Shown: one piece after another, positions 1 through 6,974 of the stretch
Layout: the number at the start of each line of letters is the position of its first letter
How positions within the stretch are numbered: the stretch's first letter is position 1
From: Actinomycetota bacterium
GTDB taxonomy: Bacteria; Actinomycetota; Actinomycetes; Nanopelagicales; Nanopelagicaceae
Direction: 5' to 3'
Assembly (NCBI GenBank): GCA_013205455.1
Contig: JABMMO010000178.1
Coordinates: 1-23,680, forward strand
Length of the DNA stretch: 23,680 bases
The notes under the pieces: model-generated
Databases searched by the model: none
Told to the model about the DNA's origin: nothing
The model's input: only the letters and a program-made list of their open reading frames with translations
Translations under genes and position numbers: made by a program

Positions 1-349
1 CCCGGGTCCTTCGGTATTAAAACAGGGCTTCTACGAGCGTAGTGTGATTAACGCTTTCTCAGTCCCGAAGTTTTTACACACATTTCTTCGACGAACTCAG
101 TTGCAAAACTGTTCTCCTTCATCGTCTGCAACACCAATGAAGTGAAAAGCCCCCTAGTCGACGCTAGATTCCAGGCCGAGAGCGGCACCTGGGCTAACGG
201 AATCACAGTAGCTTATGCAGCTAGTGAGAATTCAGACTTTTTAAGGTCTGCAGTTATTTTTTGCACGGATTATTGGTTTACGAGATCATTCCGGCTTCCT
301 CGGCCCGCTTCCCCTGCCTCAACATCCAAAGTCGAGACCGTTCACCCCC
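1..349 (-). ncRNA. ssrA: tmRNA (transfer-messenger RNA), 3' end truncated by window edge
   Basis: tmRNA frees stalled ribosomes together with SmpB and tags the nascent chain for proteolysis. Read on the minus strand, the 5' end GGGGGUGAACGGUCUCGACUU closely matches the conserved actinobacterial tmRNA start, and a short tag reading frame ending in Leu-Ala-Ala-stop lies about 100 bases in. The other end reads GGACCCGGG, the beginning of the T-arm of the tRNA-like domain, so roughly 30 bases including the T-loop, acceptor 3' strand and CCA fall outside the window. smpB lies immediately upstream on the same strand, a common pairing. The 5' end at 349 is inferred from the start of the acceptor-stem G run. 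A 72-residue reading frame on the opposite strand here is only a shadow. Confidence 0.93.
213..251 (-). other. tmRNA proteolysis-tag reading frame
   Basis: The resume codon is GCA at 251-249 and the stop is TAA at 215-213. The encoded tag is ADLKKSEFSLAA. It begins with Ala-Asp and ends with Leu-Ala-Ala, as other actinobacterial tags do (for example the mycobacterial tag ending YALAA), the tail recognised by ClpXP-type proteases. The frame was found by working back from the LAA-stop to the only GCA that leaves an open frame of normal length. The apparent GCA a little upstream gives a frame that closes after seven codons. Confidence 0.85.
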
Positions 350-371
350 ATGGGAGTTAGAAAGCAGGCTA

Positions 372-377
372 ATTGTA
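372..377 (-). promoter_or_regulatory. candidate -10 element of ssrA
   Basis: On the minus strand TACAAT lies in an AT-rich stretch between smpB and the tmRNA. Initiation about 7 bases downstream would give a short 5' leader of roughly 15 bases, removable by RNase P as is usual for tmRNA. No convincing -35 hexamer was found at 16-18 bases, so this is a weak call. Confidence 0.35.
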
Positions 378-406
378 CGTTAATAAAGTAAAAGTAAATA
401 CCGAGA

Positions 407-925
407 TTAATCGTCATACTTATTGGATTTACGCGGATTGCTACGCCCAACATTCTTACCGCTCAAATTTCGCGACATTTCACGTGCGATTTCGCGGCCA
501 GCTTCGCGTTCCATAAGTGAAGCCCGTTTATCGTGCGCTTTCTTACCCTTAGCCAAACCAAGTTCTACCTTGGCTTTTCCATCTTTAAAGTAGAGCGAAA
601 TCGGAATTAAAGTTAAGCCGCTCTCTTTAGTTTTTCCAATTAACTTTGTGATCTCTTTCTTATGTAAGAGTAATTTTCGATCTCGTCGGGGCGTGTGATT
701 AGTCCAAGTACCTTCCGTATATTCCGGAATATGAACTCCGCTAAGCCATAACTCGCCGTCAATAACCATGGCAAAGCCGTCGATGAGCGATGCTCGACCA
801 GCCCGAAGCGACTTCACTTCCGTGCCGGTTAACACAAGACCACATTCATAGACATCTTCTATGAAGTAATCATGGCGCGCCTTTTTATTCTGCGCGATAA
901 GTTTCCGTCCGACTTCCTTAACCAT
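407..925 (-). CDS. smpB: SsrA-binding protein SmpB
   Basis: SmpB binds the tRNA-like domain of tmRNA and brings it to stalled ribosomes. The 172-residue product has the family hallmarks in order: a start with KLIAQNKKARHDYFIED, then GLVLTGTEVKSLR, a central HIPEY, and a basic lysine-rich C-terminal tail rich in Arg and Lys, needed for decoding-centre contact. Family length is about 155-165, so this is normal with a slightly long tail. It lies between the S41 peptidase gene and ssrA on one strand, a conserved actinobacterial order. The ATG at 925 has no Shine-Dalgarno sequence. Instead TACCCT sits six bases upstream, suggesting a leaderless message. Confidence 0.97.
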   Translation of the reverse strand: MVKEVGRKLIAQNKKARHDYFIEDVYECGLVLTGTEVKSLRAGRASLIDGFAMVIDGELWLSGVHIPEYTEGTWTNHTPRRDRKLLLHKKEITKLIGKTKESGLTLIPISLYFKDGKAKVELGLAKGKKAHDKRASLMEREAGREIAREMSRNLSGKNVGRSNPRKSNKYDD

Positions 926-931
926 GACATA

Positions 932-937
932 AGGGTA
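932..937 (-). promoter_or_regulatory. candidate -10 element for leaderless smpB transcript
   Basis: TACCCT (TANNNT) ends exactly six bases before the smpB ATG on the minus strand, which would place the first transcribed base at the A of the start codon. No Shine-Dalgarno sequence is present. The same spacing recurs at prfB, aroA and two other genes in this window. No good -35 hexamer was seen. Confidence 0.5.
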
Positions 938-974
938 ACGGGTGCGAAATAGAATCGTTAATTACTTGATAATT

Positions 975-2162
975 TCAATTATTAGGTGTTATCAAAGCGG
1001 CTAAACCACCAAGCACTTGCAGAGATTTACTCGCAATCACACTTTCTGGCACAGCCAGGTCAGGCGAAACGCCTTTTCCTTCAATCAACTTTCCAGATGG
1101 CGATCGATAAAGCGCCACAGTCAATTCCAGTTTCGATCCATCGTTCAAAGTTTTAAATTCCTGAACCGTTCCTTTTCCATAACTTTTCTCACCGAGGATT
1201 ACAGCGCGGTTTCGATCCTGCAGCGCAGCTGCCAATATTTCAGCGGCGCTAGCGGTTGAACGATTAATTAAAACAATTAATGGGGCTTGATCTGCTCCGG
1301 ACTCGGTAGATTCAAAGATCACTTTCTCTCCTGAAGCTTTCTGATAAGAAACAATGATTCCACCATTTATAAATTGACGAGCAACACCTACCGCTTCTTC
1401 AACAATTCCACCAGGACTATTTCGCAAATCAATAATTACACCTTTGCTATGGGGAGTTTTAGATAACAATTCCTGAACTTGGCTAGCTGTAGAAATAGAG
1501 AACGACGAAATTGACAATAACGCGACGCCTTTTGAAATAGTCGAGATTTCAACACTTTGCGCAGTTATCTTAGCCCGCTTTAATGAAATCAATATATGTT
1601 TTCCACTTCGCGTAATTAGCAAATCTACTTTCTTACCGACGTTTCCACGGAGCATTGCAATCGCTGATGGTAAAGATGCACCTTGAATGTCTGTTCCATT
1701 TATTTCGAGAAGTTGGTCGCTTGCCACTATTCCAGCATCCGCGGCCGGTGAAGTTGTTTCAACACTTGCGACTTCTAAAACTCCAGAAACAGATTTCCTT
1801 AAAATAATTCCGACACCTGTGTATTGATTATTTAAGCGATCCTTAAAAACATCAAGCGCGCTAGTAGGAAAGTAGTTAGACCACGTGTCGCCCGAGGCTT
1901 TAATCGCACCTTCGATTGCAGCCCGTTGTAGTAATTGCTTTGTTACTTTTGAATGCCCCGCTGCTGTTATCTCTTTGATAGCTTCATCAACCGGACCATC
2001 TGAATTTCTTGCACCTGTTGTATATCCAAATGAAAAAACTAAAGTCATTACAATGAAAATAATCCCACTTGCTCTTAAGGAATTCCCACTTAGGGGTTTA
2101 ATAATTTTGGCTTTTGACCTAGCGAAAAGCGAAGGGCGCAAAAAGTCTGGTTCGCGCACCAT
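975..2162 (-). CDS. S41 family C-terminal processing peptidase (CtpA-like), membrane anchored
   Basis: This is a serine protease of the tail-specific/CtpA family that degrades extracytoplasmic proteins. The 395-residue product has a single N-terminal membrane segment (about 32-48), a PDZ domain around 115-195 (GVGIILR, then LLEINGTDI), and the S41 core: DLRNSPGG at about 245-252, the nucleophile Ser305 in RSTASAAE, and the general-base Lys330 in SYGKGTVQ. The Ser-Lys spacing of 25 equals that of known Prc/CtpA enzymes, so it should be active. GGGAG at 2172-2176 lies nine bases before the ATG. It is placed between ftsX and smpB, where actinobacteria commonly carry a carboxyl-terminal protease. 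Its substrate cannot be read from the sequence. Confidence 0.93.
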   Translation of the reverse strand: MVREPDFLRPSLFARSKAKIIKPLSGNSLRASGIIFIVMTLVFSFGYTTGARNSDGPVDEAIKEITAAGHSKVTKQLLQRAAIEGAIKASGDTWSNYFPTSALDVFKDRLNNQYTGVGIILRKSVSGVLEVASVETTSPAADAGIVASDQLLEINGTDIQGASLPSAIAMLRGNVGKKVDLLITRSGKHILISLKRAKITAQSVEISTISKGVALLSISSFSISTASQVQELLSKTPHSKGVIIDLRNSPGGIVEEAVGVARQFINGGIIVSYQKASGEKVIFESTESGADQAPLIVLINRSTASAAEILAAALQDRNRAVILGEKSYGKGTVQEFKTLNDGSKLELTVALYRSPSGKLIEGKGVSPDLAVPESVIASKSLQVLGGLAALITPNN

Positions 2163-2226
2163 TTCAACACACTCCCGGGAAGTTCTCCCCCGTGCTTTAC
2201 GAAGGACTTATTGGAGGATAAAAGTA

Positions 2227-3129
2227 CTAGACCTTTAGATATTTGCGTAGTGTGAGTGTAGAAGCAATGGCAGATACGCCTAAACCTGTTAGGAGTAAGT
2301 AACTAGAAGTGACCCAAACATCACGCCAGCCGAAGAAGTTTGTGAAGGTTAATAGTGGCGCAACTCGTTGATCTATCACTAATTTAAATGTTGCAAGTAA
2401 CCCAGTAGAAAATAGCCAACCAATTATCGCTGCAAACACGCCTTCAAGTAAGAAAGGTAATTGAATTGAAAATGAGCTAGCACCAACTAATTTCATTACA
2501 TTAGTTTCGCGACGTCGGTTAAATGCGGCGAGGCGAAGTGTGTTGCTTATAAGTAGCGCAGCCGTAAGTACGCTGGCTAAGCCGATTGCGAGCGCGCCAT
2601 CGCGAAGCACATTTAAGAGTTTAAAGAACTTCTCCAGAATAGAGCGTTGGTCTTGTACAACATCTACACCAGGACGCCCAGAGAAGGCGCTCTCGACAAC
2701 TGCAAATTGAGTTGGATCTTTTAATTTAACTCGAAAAGATTCCGGTAATTGATCTTGAGTAACATTCTGTGCAATTGCCGAACCTTTAAATCTTTCTTGG
2801 AAGCGAGTAAATGCTTCACCTTGGGATTCGTAATAAACACTCTCCACTGCTGGAAGATCTTGTAAATCTTTTTGAATCTCAACGCGTTGACCATCTGTTA
2901 TTACGCCACCGGAACATGATGCAGATTCGGAGAGTGATCCGCAAAGGTAGACCGAAACTTCGATTTTGTCGTACCAATAATCTTTCATGACCCTCACTTG
3001 GGCATTTGATAGGAAACCAATTCCAAGAAGTGAGAGTGAAATCGCGACCGTAATAATTACCGCAAATGTCATGGTTAGGTTACGTCGAAGTCCAATACCG
3101 ACTTCGCTCATAAGAAATCCAGCGCGCAT
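2227..3129 (-). CDS. ftsX: cell division ABC transporter permease FtsX
   Basis: FtsX is the membrane partner of FtsE. In Actinobacteria the complex does not transport but relays ATP hydrolysis to peptidoglycan hydrolases such as RipC at the division site. The 300-residue product shows four membrane segments (about 20-42, 176-200, 222-248, 272-294) and a large extracellular loop between the first two with Cys63 and Cys72, which could form a disulfide. The N-terminus MRAGFLMSEVGIGLRRN and the segment RRRETNVMKLVGAS are family signatures. AGGGGAG at 3134-3140 lies four bases before the ATG. It follows ftsE by about 50 bases and is probably co-transcribed with it. Confidence 0.97.
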   Translation of the reverse strand: MRAGFLMSEVGIGLRRNLTMTFAVIITVAISLSLLGIGFLSNAQVRVMKDYWYDKIEVSVYLCGSLSESASCSGGVITDGQRVEIQKDLQDLPAVESVYYESQGEAFTRFQERFKGSAIAQNVTQDQLPESFRVKLKDPTQFAVVESAFSGRPGVDVVQDQRSILEKFFKLLNVLRDGALAIGLASVLTAALLISNTLRLAAFNRRRETNVMKLVGASSFSIQLPFLLEGVFAAIIGWLFSTGLLATFKLVIDQRVAPLLTFTNFFGWRDVWVTSSYLLLTGLGVSAIASTLTLRKYLKV

Positions 3130-3178
3130 ATCTCTCCCCTTCCCTATCTTTTGCTTAGTTAATTCACTTTATCTGAAA

Positions 3179-3868
3179 TCAGCCGGTATATCCGTAGACA
3201 CCTCGAGCTTGGTCTCGGATTACATTGCCAGCTTCAAGTTCGATAACTCGTTTTCGCATTTGATCCACAATTCCAGCGTCATGAGTAGCCATAACAACTG
3301 TTGTGCCATCACGATTAATCCGGTCGAGTAATTTCATAATTCCAACCGAAGTTGCGGGATCTAAGTTTCCAGTTGGTTCATCAGCAATCAGAATTGCTGG
3401 GCGACTTACATAGGCTCTAGCAATAGCCACCCGTTGCTGTTCTCCGCCAGATAACTCTCCAGGCTTGCGATCTAACTTCTCTTCCAAGCCAACAAGTTCT
3501 AAAACCTCTGGGACTTCACGCGCAATCTCTTTCTTTGAATATCCGAGCACGTGCAATGTAAAAGCTACGTTTTCAAAAACTGTTTTGTTATTTAATAATC
3601 TAAAGTCTTGAAATACCGTTCCGACTTGGCGACGAAGTTCGGGCACTTTATAATTAGAGAGCGTGGCAAGGTCTTTACCGGCAACATGAATAATCCCAGA
3701 TGTGGGTTTCTCTTCCCGTAAAACTAAACGCAAGAATGTTGACTTACCAGATCCGGAAAGTCCGACTAGGAAAACGAATTCGCCCTTTTCCACATTTAGA
3801 TCAACCTCGCTAAGTGCGGGTTGTTCCGTTTTAGGATAGGACTTGGTGACCTTCTCAAAGCGAATCAT
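3179..3868 (-). CDS. ftsE: cell division ATP-binding protein FtsE
   Basis: FtsE is the cytoplasmic ATPase of the FtsEX complex. All ABC signatures are present in the 229 residues: Walker A GLSGSGKST at 36-44, Q-loop VFQDFRLL around 85-92, signature LSGGEQQ at 139-145, Walker B ILIADE at 159-164 followed by PTGNLD, and the switch His196 in ATHD. The motif DFRLLNNKTVFENVAF is typical of FtsE and separates it from lipoprotein-release ATPases. ftsX follows on the same strand. The start has no Shine-Dalgarno sequence, and a promoter just upstream (3877-3905) would give a very short or absent leader. Confidence 0.97.
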   Translation of the reverse strand: MIRFEKVTKSYPKTEQPALSEVDLNVEKGEFVFLVGLSGSGKSTFLRLVLREEKPTSGIIHVAGKDLATLSNYKVPELRRQVGTVFQDFRLLNNKTVFENVAFTLHVLGYSKKEIAREVPEVLELVGLEEKLDRKPGELSGGEQQRVAIARAYVSRPAILIADEPTGNLDPATSVGIMKLLDRINRDGTTVVMATHDAGIVDQMRKRVIELEAGNVIRDQARGVYGYTG

Positions 3869-3876
3869 GTGGTCAT

Positions 3877-3905
3877 TTTATGGATATTGGCGCCATACGG
3901 GGCAA
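3877..3905 (-). promoter_or_regulatory. candidate promoter of ftsE-ftsX
   Basis: On the minus strand TTGCCC (3905-3900) and CATAAA (3882-3877) are separated by 17 bases. The -10 element ends eight bases before the ftsE ATG, so the transcript would be leaderless or nearly so. The matches are partial and the call rests mainly on spacing and position. Confidence 0.35.
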
Positions 3906-3954
3906 TGAAACTCGGTTATTTTCCTGAGGATATTGCCTAATTACGCGGATATTG
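3882..3954. repeat. three direct copies of GGATATTG upstream of ftsE
   Basis: GGATATTG occurs at 3882-3889, 3928-3935 and 3947-3954, all in the 120-base gap between prfB and ftsE. The perfect palindrome GAGATATCTC follows at 3958-3967. The copy nearest ftsE overlaps the candidate -10 element. They may be sites for a regulator or chance repeats in AT-rich DNA; no known binding consensus was recognised. Confidence 0.4.
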
Positions 3955-3988
3955 CGGGAGATATCTCACATTTTTAATTAAAAGTAAT

Positions 3989-5092
3989 TTAGCGCTGCGA
4001 ACGGCGCCATCTAATGCCCGCTTCAATAAATCCATCTAATTCACCATTTAAAACCGCTTGGGTATTTCCAGTTTCAAAATCAGTGCGGTGGTCTTTAACC
4101 ATTTGATACGGATGCAATACATAAGAACGAATTTGGTTTCCCCATGATCCGGCATTATCGCCGCGGAGTGCATCCATCTTCGCTCGATCTTCTTGATGGC
4201 GACGTTCTAATAATTTAGATTGCAATACCGCCATTGCGGTTGCACGGTTTTGGATTTGAGATCTCTCGTTCTGGCATGAAACCACTATGCCGCTTGGAAT
4301 ATGCGTTATGCGAACTGCAGAATCCGTTGTGTTAACACCTTGGCCACCCGGGCCAGATGAACGATAGACATCTATTCGAATATCTTTTTCATCTATTTCA
4401 ATATGATCGCTTTGATCAACAACTGGAACAACTTCAACACCGGCAAAAGATGTATGGCGACGATTTTGGCTATCGAAAGGTGAGATTCTTACTAAGCGAT
4501 GTGTTCCTTGTTCAACCGAAAGTGTTCCATAAGCATAAGGAGCAGCAACTTTAAAAGTAGTGGATTTAATTCCAGCTTCTTCTGCATAAGAAGTTTCAAG
4601 TACTTGGGTCTGATAATTATGGATTTCGCAATAACGTAAAAACATTCGTGAAATCATTTCCGCCCAATCGGCAGCATCAACCCCGCCAGCTTCAGAGCGA
4701 ATTGTTACGAGCGCATCGCGGTGGTCATACTCGCCGCTTAATAGAGTTTGAACTTCTAATTCGCTGATTGCTTTGGCAACCGAGTCCAATTCCTTCCCAG
4801 CATCCTCTAGCGCGCTCTGATCTTCTTCGCCTCTAGCTAATTCAAGTAAAACCGGAAGGTCATCTAGGCGTTGTCGCAGTGATGAGACTCGATTGATTTC
4901 GCTCTGCACTCTGGAAAGTTTGCTTGTAACTTTCTGAGCCGCTTCGGGATCGTCCCAAAGATTTGGAACGCCGGCAGCTTCTTCTAATTCTTTAGCTGCT
5001 ATCCGTAATCTCGGAAGATCGATCACTTTTTCAATCGATCCGAGGGTGCCGCTTAGCGCAGCAATCTCTAACTCAAATTCACGGGCGGCCAT
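3989..5092 (-). CDS. prfB: peptide chain release factor 2
   Basis: RF2 ends translation at UGA and UAA codons. The 367-residue product carries the RF2-specific codon-reading tripeptide SPF at 204-206 (VRISPFDSQNRRHTSF) and the catalytic GGQ at 249-251 (SSGPGGQGVN), which reaches the peptidyl-transferase centre. The N-terminal coiled region matches RF2 in length. The frame is continuous: there is no in-frame UGA near codon 25, so the autoregulatory +1 frameshift of E. coli prfB is absent. The ATG at 5092 lacks a Shine-Dalgarno sequence and TACGAT sits six bases upstream. It starts only 12 bases after the stop of the last Tad gene. Confidence 0.97.
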   Translation of the reverse strand: MAAREFELEIAALSGTLGSIEKVIDLPRLRIAAKELEEAAGVPNLWDDPEAAQKVTSKLSRVQSEINRVSSLRQRLDDLPVLLELARGEEDQSALEDAGKELDSVAKAISELEVQTLLSGEYDHRDALVTIRSEAGGVDAADWAEMISRMFLRYCEIHNYQTQVLETSYAEEAGIKSTTFKVAAPYAYGTLSVEQGTHRLVRISPFDSQNRRHTSFAGVEVVPVVDQSDHIEIDEKDIRIDVYRSSGPGGQGVNTTDSAVRITHIPSGIVVSCQNERSQIQNRATAMAVLQSKLLERRHQEDRAKMDALRGDNAGSWGNQIRSYVLHPYQMVKDHRTDFETGNTQAVLNGELDGFIEAGIRWRRSQR

Positions 5093-5098
5093 AGGGGA

Positions 5099-5104
5099 AT
5101 CGTA
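5099..5104 (-). promoter_or_regulatory. candidate -10 element for leaderless prfB transcript
   Basis: TACGAT (TANNNT) ends exactly six bases before the prfB ATG and directly abuts the stop codon of the upstream Tad gene. It would let prfB be transcribed independently of the pilus operon. No -35 element was recognised. Confidence 0.48.
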
Positions 5105-5656
5105 TTACCTGTTGTATTGATTGGTTGCACTCCCATTAGTTCTAACCGTAAATGCACTCAGACCAAGCGTTGCCGCTTGTAGCGGTAAAACGTAAGTGGC
5201 TGCAATTTCTCCATTCACCTTGTTGCCATCACATGCAAAACTAACTACTTCTATAACTCCTAATTTCTTATCAATTACGGATCTAGTTGCGTACTTATCA
5301 ATATTGATCAACTCAATCTCCGTAAAATATGCAGATCTTGCGTTCGCGCAATCAATTGGAACTCTAAATTCACTATTTACTAGATTTCGATCAAGGCCGA
5401 ATAAATAATATCGAGTCTTGCTTAGTTGATGGCTTGCTTCCATTAGTGCAAATTCATTCTCTTGAATCAAGGTTCGCTGTCGCATCATCACTGATGAAAA
5501 GTTAACTAGAACGAAAATGAGAAGAAGCGTGATAGTGAAAAATCCAAATGTAAGCGGAAGTAAGGATCCGCGCTCTCCCCTAAGACTTGAAAATTGGGAT
5601 TTCTCAGCGCTCGCATTTGTGGCTATTAAATGAGTGGCTATTAAATGAGTGGGCAT
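5105..5656 (-). CDS. TadG/TadE-like Tad-locus envelope protein
   Basis: The 183-residue product has a short polar N-terminus ending in RGERGS, then one strongly hydrophobic segment (about 30-52), followed by a mostly polar extracellular part with two cysteines. This is the general shape of the TadE/TadF/TadG minor pseudopilin-like proteins of Tad pili, and it is the last gene of the Tad block. Sequence identity to a named family is weak, so the call rests on shape and place. The N-terminus contains an in-frame duplication, THLIATHLIAT, encoded by a 15-base tandem repeat. The start is eight bases after the preceding stop and has no clear Shine-Dalgarno sequence. Confidence 0.6.
   Translation of the reverse strand: MPTHLIATHLIATNASAEKSQFSSLRGERGSLLPLTFGFFTITLLLIFVLVNFSSVMMRQRTLIQENEFALMEASHQLSKTRYYLFGLDRNLVNSEFRVPIDCANARSAYFTEIELINIDKYATRSVIDKKLGVIEVVSFACDGNKVNGEIAATYVLPLQAATLGLSAFTVRTNGSATNQYNR
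5619..5652. repeat. 15-base tandem repeat, about 2.3 copies, inside a coding region
   Basis: The unit gtggctattaaatga is repeated perfectly at 5619-5633 and 5634-5648, with four more matching bases after that. In the minus-strand gene it encodes Thr-His-Leu-Ile-Ala twice, right after the start codon. Because the unit is a multiple of three, copy-number change would lengthen or shorten the N-terminus by five residues without a frameshift. Confidence 0.9.
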
Positions 5657-5664
5657 AGATATAT

Positions 5665-6123
5665 TTAATCTTCACGCCATTGATCGAACCGCTCCGAAAC
5701 TTTGGCCAGCACAATTTCCGAACCCAAAATTGCTTCGCCGCCTATACCTTTATGCACTGTAACCGATCCTAGAAGTTCAATGCTTGCAACAGTCCCAGGG
5801 GTAAAACATTTTGCAAGCGGACAGGAGATTATGTATTTTGGAGTTGGCGTCAAATCTGAATTATCTAAAATATATTCTATTTTTAGAATCCCAGTTTCAA
5901 AATCAGGGCTGGCTACAAATGCTCTTAAGGATTGTCTAGCAATATTTTGATACGCAATTTCGGCGAATGATTGCGCTGTAAAAGAGTTGATGAAAAAAAC
6001 CAATGGAATAAAGAGCGGGATCGCGAAAACTACAAACTCGACCAAAGCCGAACCATTTTCCCGTGCAAATGGCTGGATTACTCGGGTTAGTAACCATTTG
6101 TTTAGCACTCGTAAATGCGACAT
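5665..6123 (-). CDS. TadE-like pilus assembly protein
   Basis: The product has the TadE-like signature: after about 25 residues comes ENGSALVEFVVFAIPL, a prepilin-like Glu followed by a single membrane helix, then an extracellular domain with two cysteines (SCPLAKC). TadE-type pseudopilins are thought to prime or cap the Tad pilus. The minus strand reads TTG ATG ATG at 6129-6121, and TAGGA at 6131-6135 overlaps the previous gene's stop. The ATG at 6123 has the best spacing (seven bases), so it is chosen here; a start at 6126 or 6129 would add one or two residues. Expression is probably coupled to the gene before it. Confidence 0.72.
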   Translation of the reverse strand: MSHLRVLNKWLLTRVIQPFARENGSALVEFVVFAIPLFIPLVFFINSFTAQSFAEIAYQNIARQSLRAFVASPDFETGILKIEYILDNSDLTPTPKYIISCPLAKCFTPGTVASIELLGSVTVHKGIGGEAILGSEIVLAKVSERFDQWRED

Positions 6124-6132
6124 CATCAATTC

Positions 6133-6558
6133 CTAATTGATTTCTGAATAGGCAAGCGATCGCACCCGAAAGAATTTGCCAAGTTTTGTGTTGCGAAAAA
6201 GTGCGGTAAAGATTGGAATTTCCACATACTTGTTTACTGAAACCAATACCCCTCCGCCTGGTAGTAATAAATTTGCTACTTCGATAGTGGCATCGGAATT
6301 ATGTAATGATCTTTCGAAATCATTTCGGATTTGATGAGTGCTATTTCGATTATCTAAACCCCCATTTATAGCAATTTGGTTTGCGATGTTCTGCACTTCA
6401 TATGTAGCAATATTTCTTTGATAGAGCGCAGCCACCAATTGAAAAACTATTAAGAAAAGAATAATTAGTGGAATCATCACCAAGAATGACTCAACGTTGC
6501 CGCGCTCAGATTTGATTAAAGGGGCTGCAACTTGTTTAATTTGGCTTGACTTCTTCAT
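6133..6558 (-). CDS. TadE-like / pseudopilin-like protein
   Basis: The 141-residue product begins with a basic stretch and then KSERGNVESFLVMIPLIILFLIV, a Gly-Asn-Val-Glu prepilin-like junction followed by one membrane helix (about 24-45). The remainder is a small extracellular domain without cysteines. This fits the TadE/TadF minor pseudopilin type. It starts six bases after the pilin stop and ends three bases before the likely initiation region of the next TadE-like gene, so it is part of the same operon. No Shine-Dalgarno sequence is evident, suggesting translational coupling. Confidence 0.65.
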   Translation of the reverse strand: MKKSSQIKQVAAPLIKSERGNVESFLVMIPLIILFLIVFQLVAALYQRNIATYEVQNIANQIAINGGLDNRNSTHQIRNDFERSLHNSDATIEVANLLLPGGGVLVSVNKYVEIPIFTALFRNTKLGKFFRVRSLAYSEIN

Positions 6559-6564
6559 ACAAAT

Positions 6565-6813
6565 TCACTTGATGTTGTTCATGGCATCAAGAGAGTTTCT
6601 TAGGATTGCACTTAATCTTGGTGCTGCAATGGTCCAGATCGCGGTTACTAATCCAGTTGTCATTAAGACTACCAATACCCATCCAGGTACATCGCCGCGC
6701 TCAGAAGCTACTTTTCCTAAAACCTTCCGCTTTAATTTTCCAATTAAAATTAATAACGCAACTACTCGGTAGCTCATGAGAAACTTAAATTTTCGATATT
6801 TGGTTATATTCAT
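6565..6813 (-). CDS. Flp-type pilin-like small membrane protein
   Basis: This is probably the major subunit of the Tad pilus. The chosen product is 82 residues. A basic leader with one hydrophobic patch is followed by SERGDVPGWVLVVLMTTGLVTAIWTIAAP and a short amphipathic tail. The RGDVPGWV segment before a single helix resembles the small pilin-like proteins in actinobacterial Tad loci, although the classical Flp Glu-Tyr pair is missing. The start is taken at the ATG at 6813 and not the upstream ATG at 6825, because GGGAG (6819-6823) sits five bases before it, inside the longer frame. It is separated from tadC by about 160 bases, so it may have its own promoter, as pilin genes often do. Confidence 0.68.
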   Translation of the reverse strand: MNITKYRKFKFLMSYRVVALLILIGKLKRKVLGKVASERGDVPGWVLVVLMTTGLVTAIWTIAAPRLSAILRNSLDAMNNIK

Positions 6814-6818
6814 TTGAT

Positions 6819-6823
6819 CTCCC
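6819..6823 (-). promoter_or_regulatory. ribosome binding site deciding the pilin start
   Basis: GGGAG lies five bases before the ATG at 6813 on the minus strand. It overlaps the four codons that would be added by starting at 6825, which argues for the shorter product. Confidence 0.6.
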
Positions 6824-6974
6824 ATTTCAAAATTGTGAGTACTCGAATCTTCATCTATGGAATAAGGAGCGATATGGGTTTTATTTGTAATTGTGGAGCG
6901 TTAGCGGGTGTGCAAAACTCATTAGCGTCGCGGAAAGTTCGGTAAGTACAGTTAGGGCAGCTAGAACTAAATAA

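Noticed and set aside
142..360. 72-residue open frame on the plus strand
   Set aside because: It runs antisense to the tmRNA, whose 5' end, tag and T-arm start are recognisable; the product resembles nothing and has no ribosome binding site.
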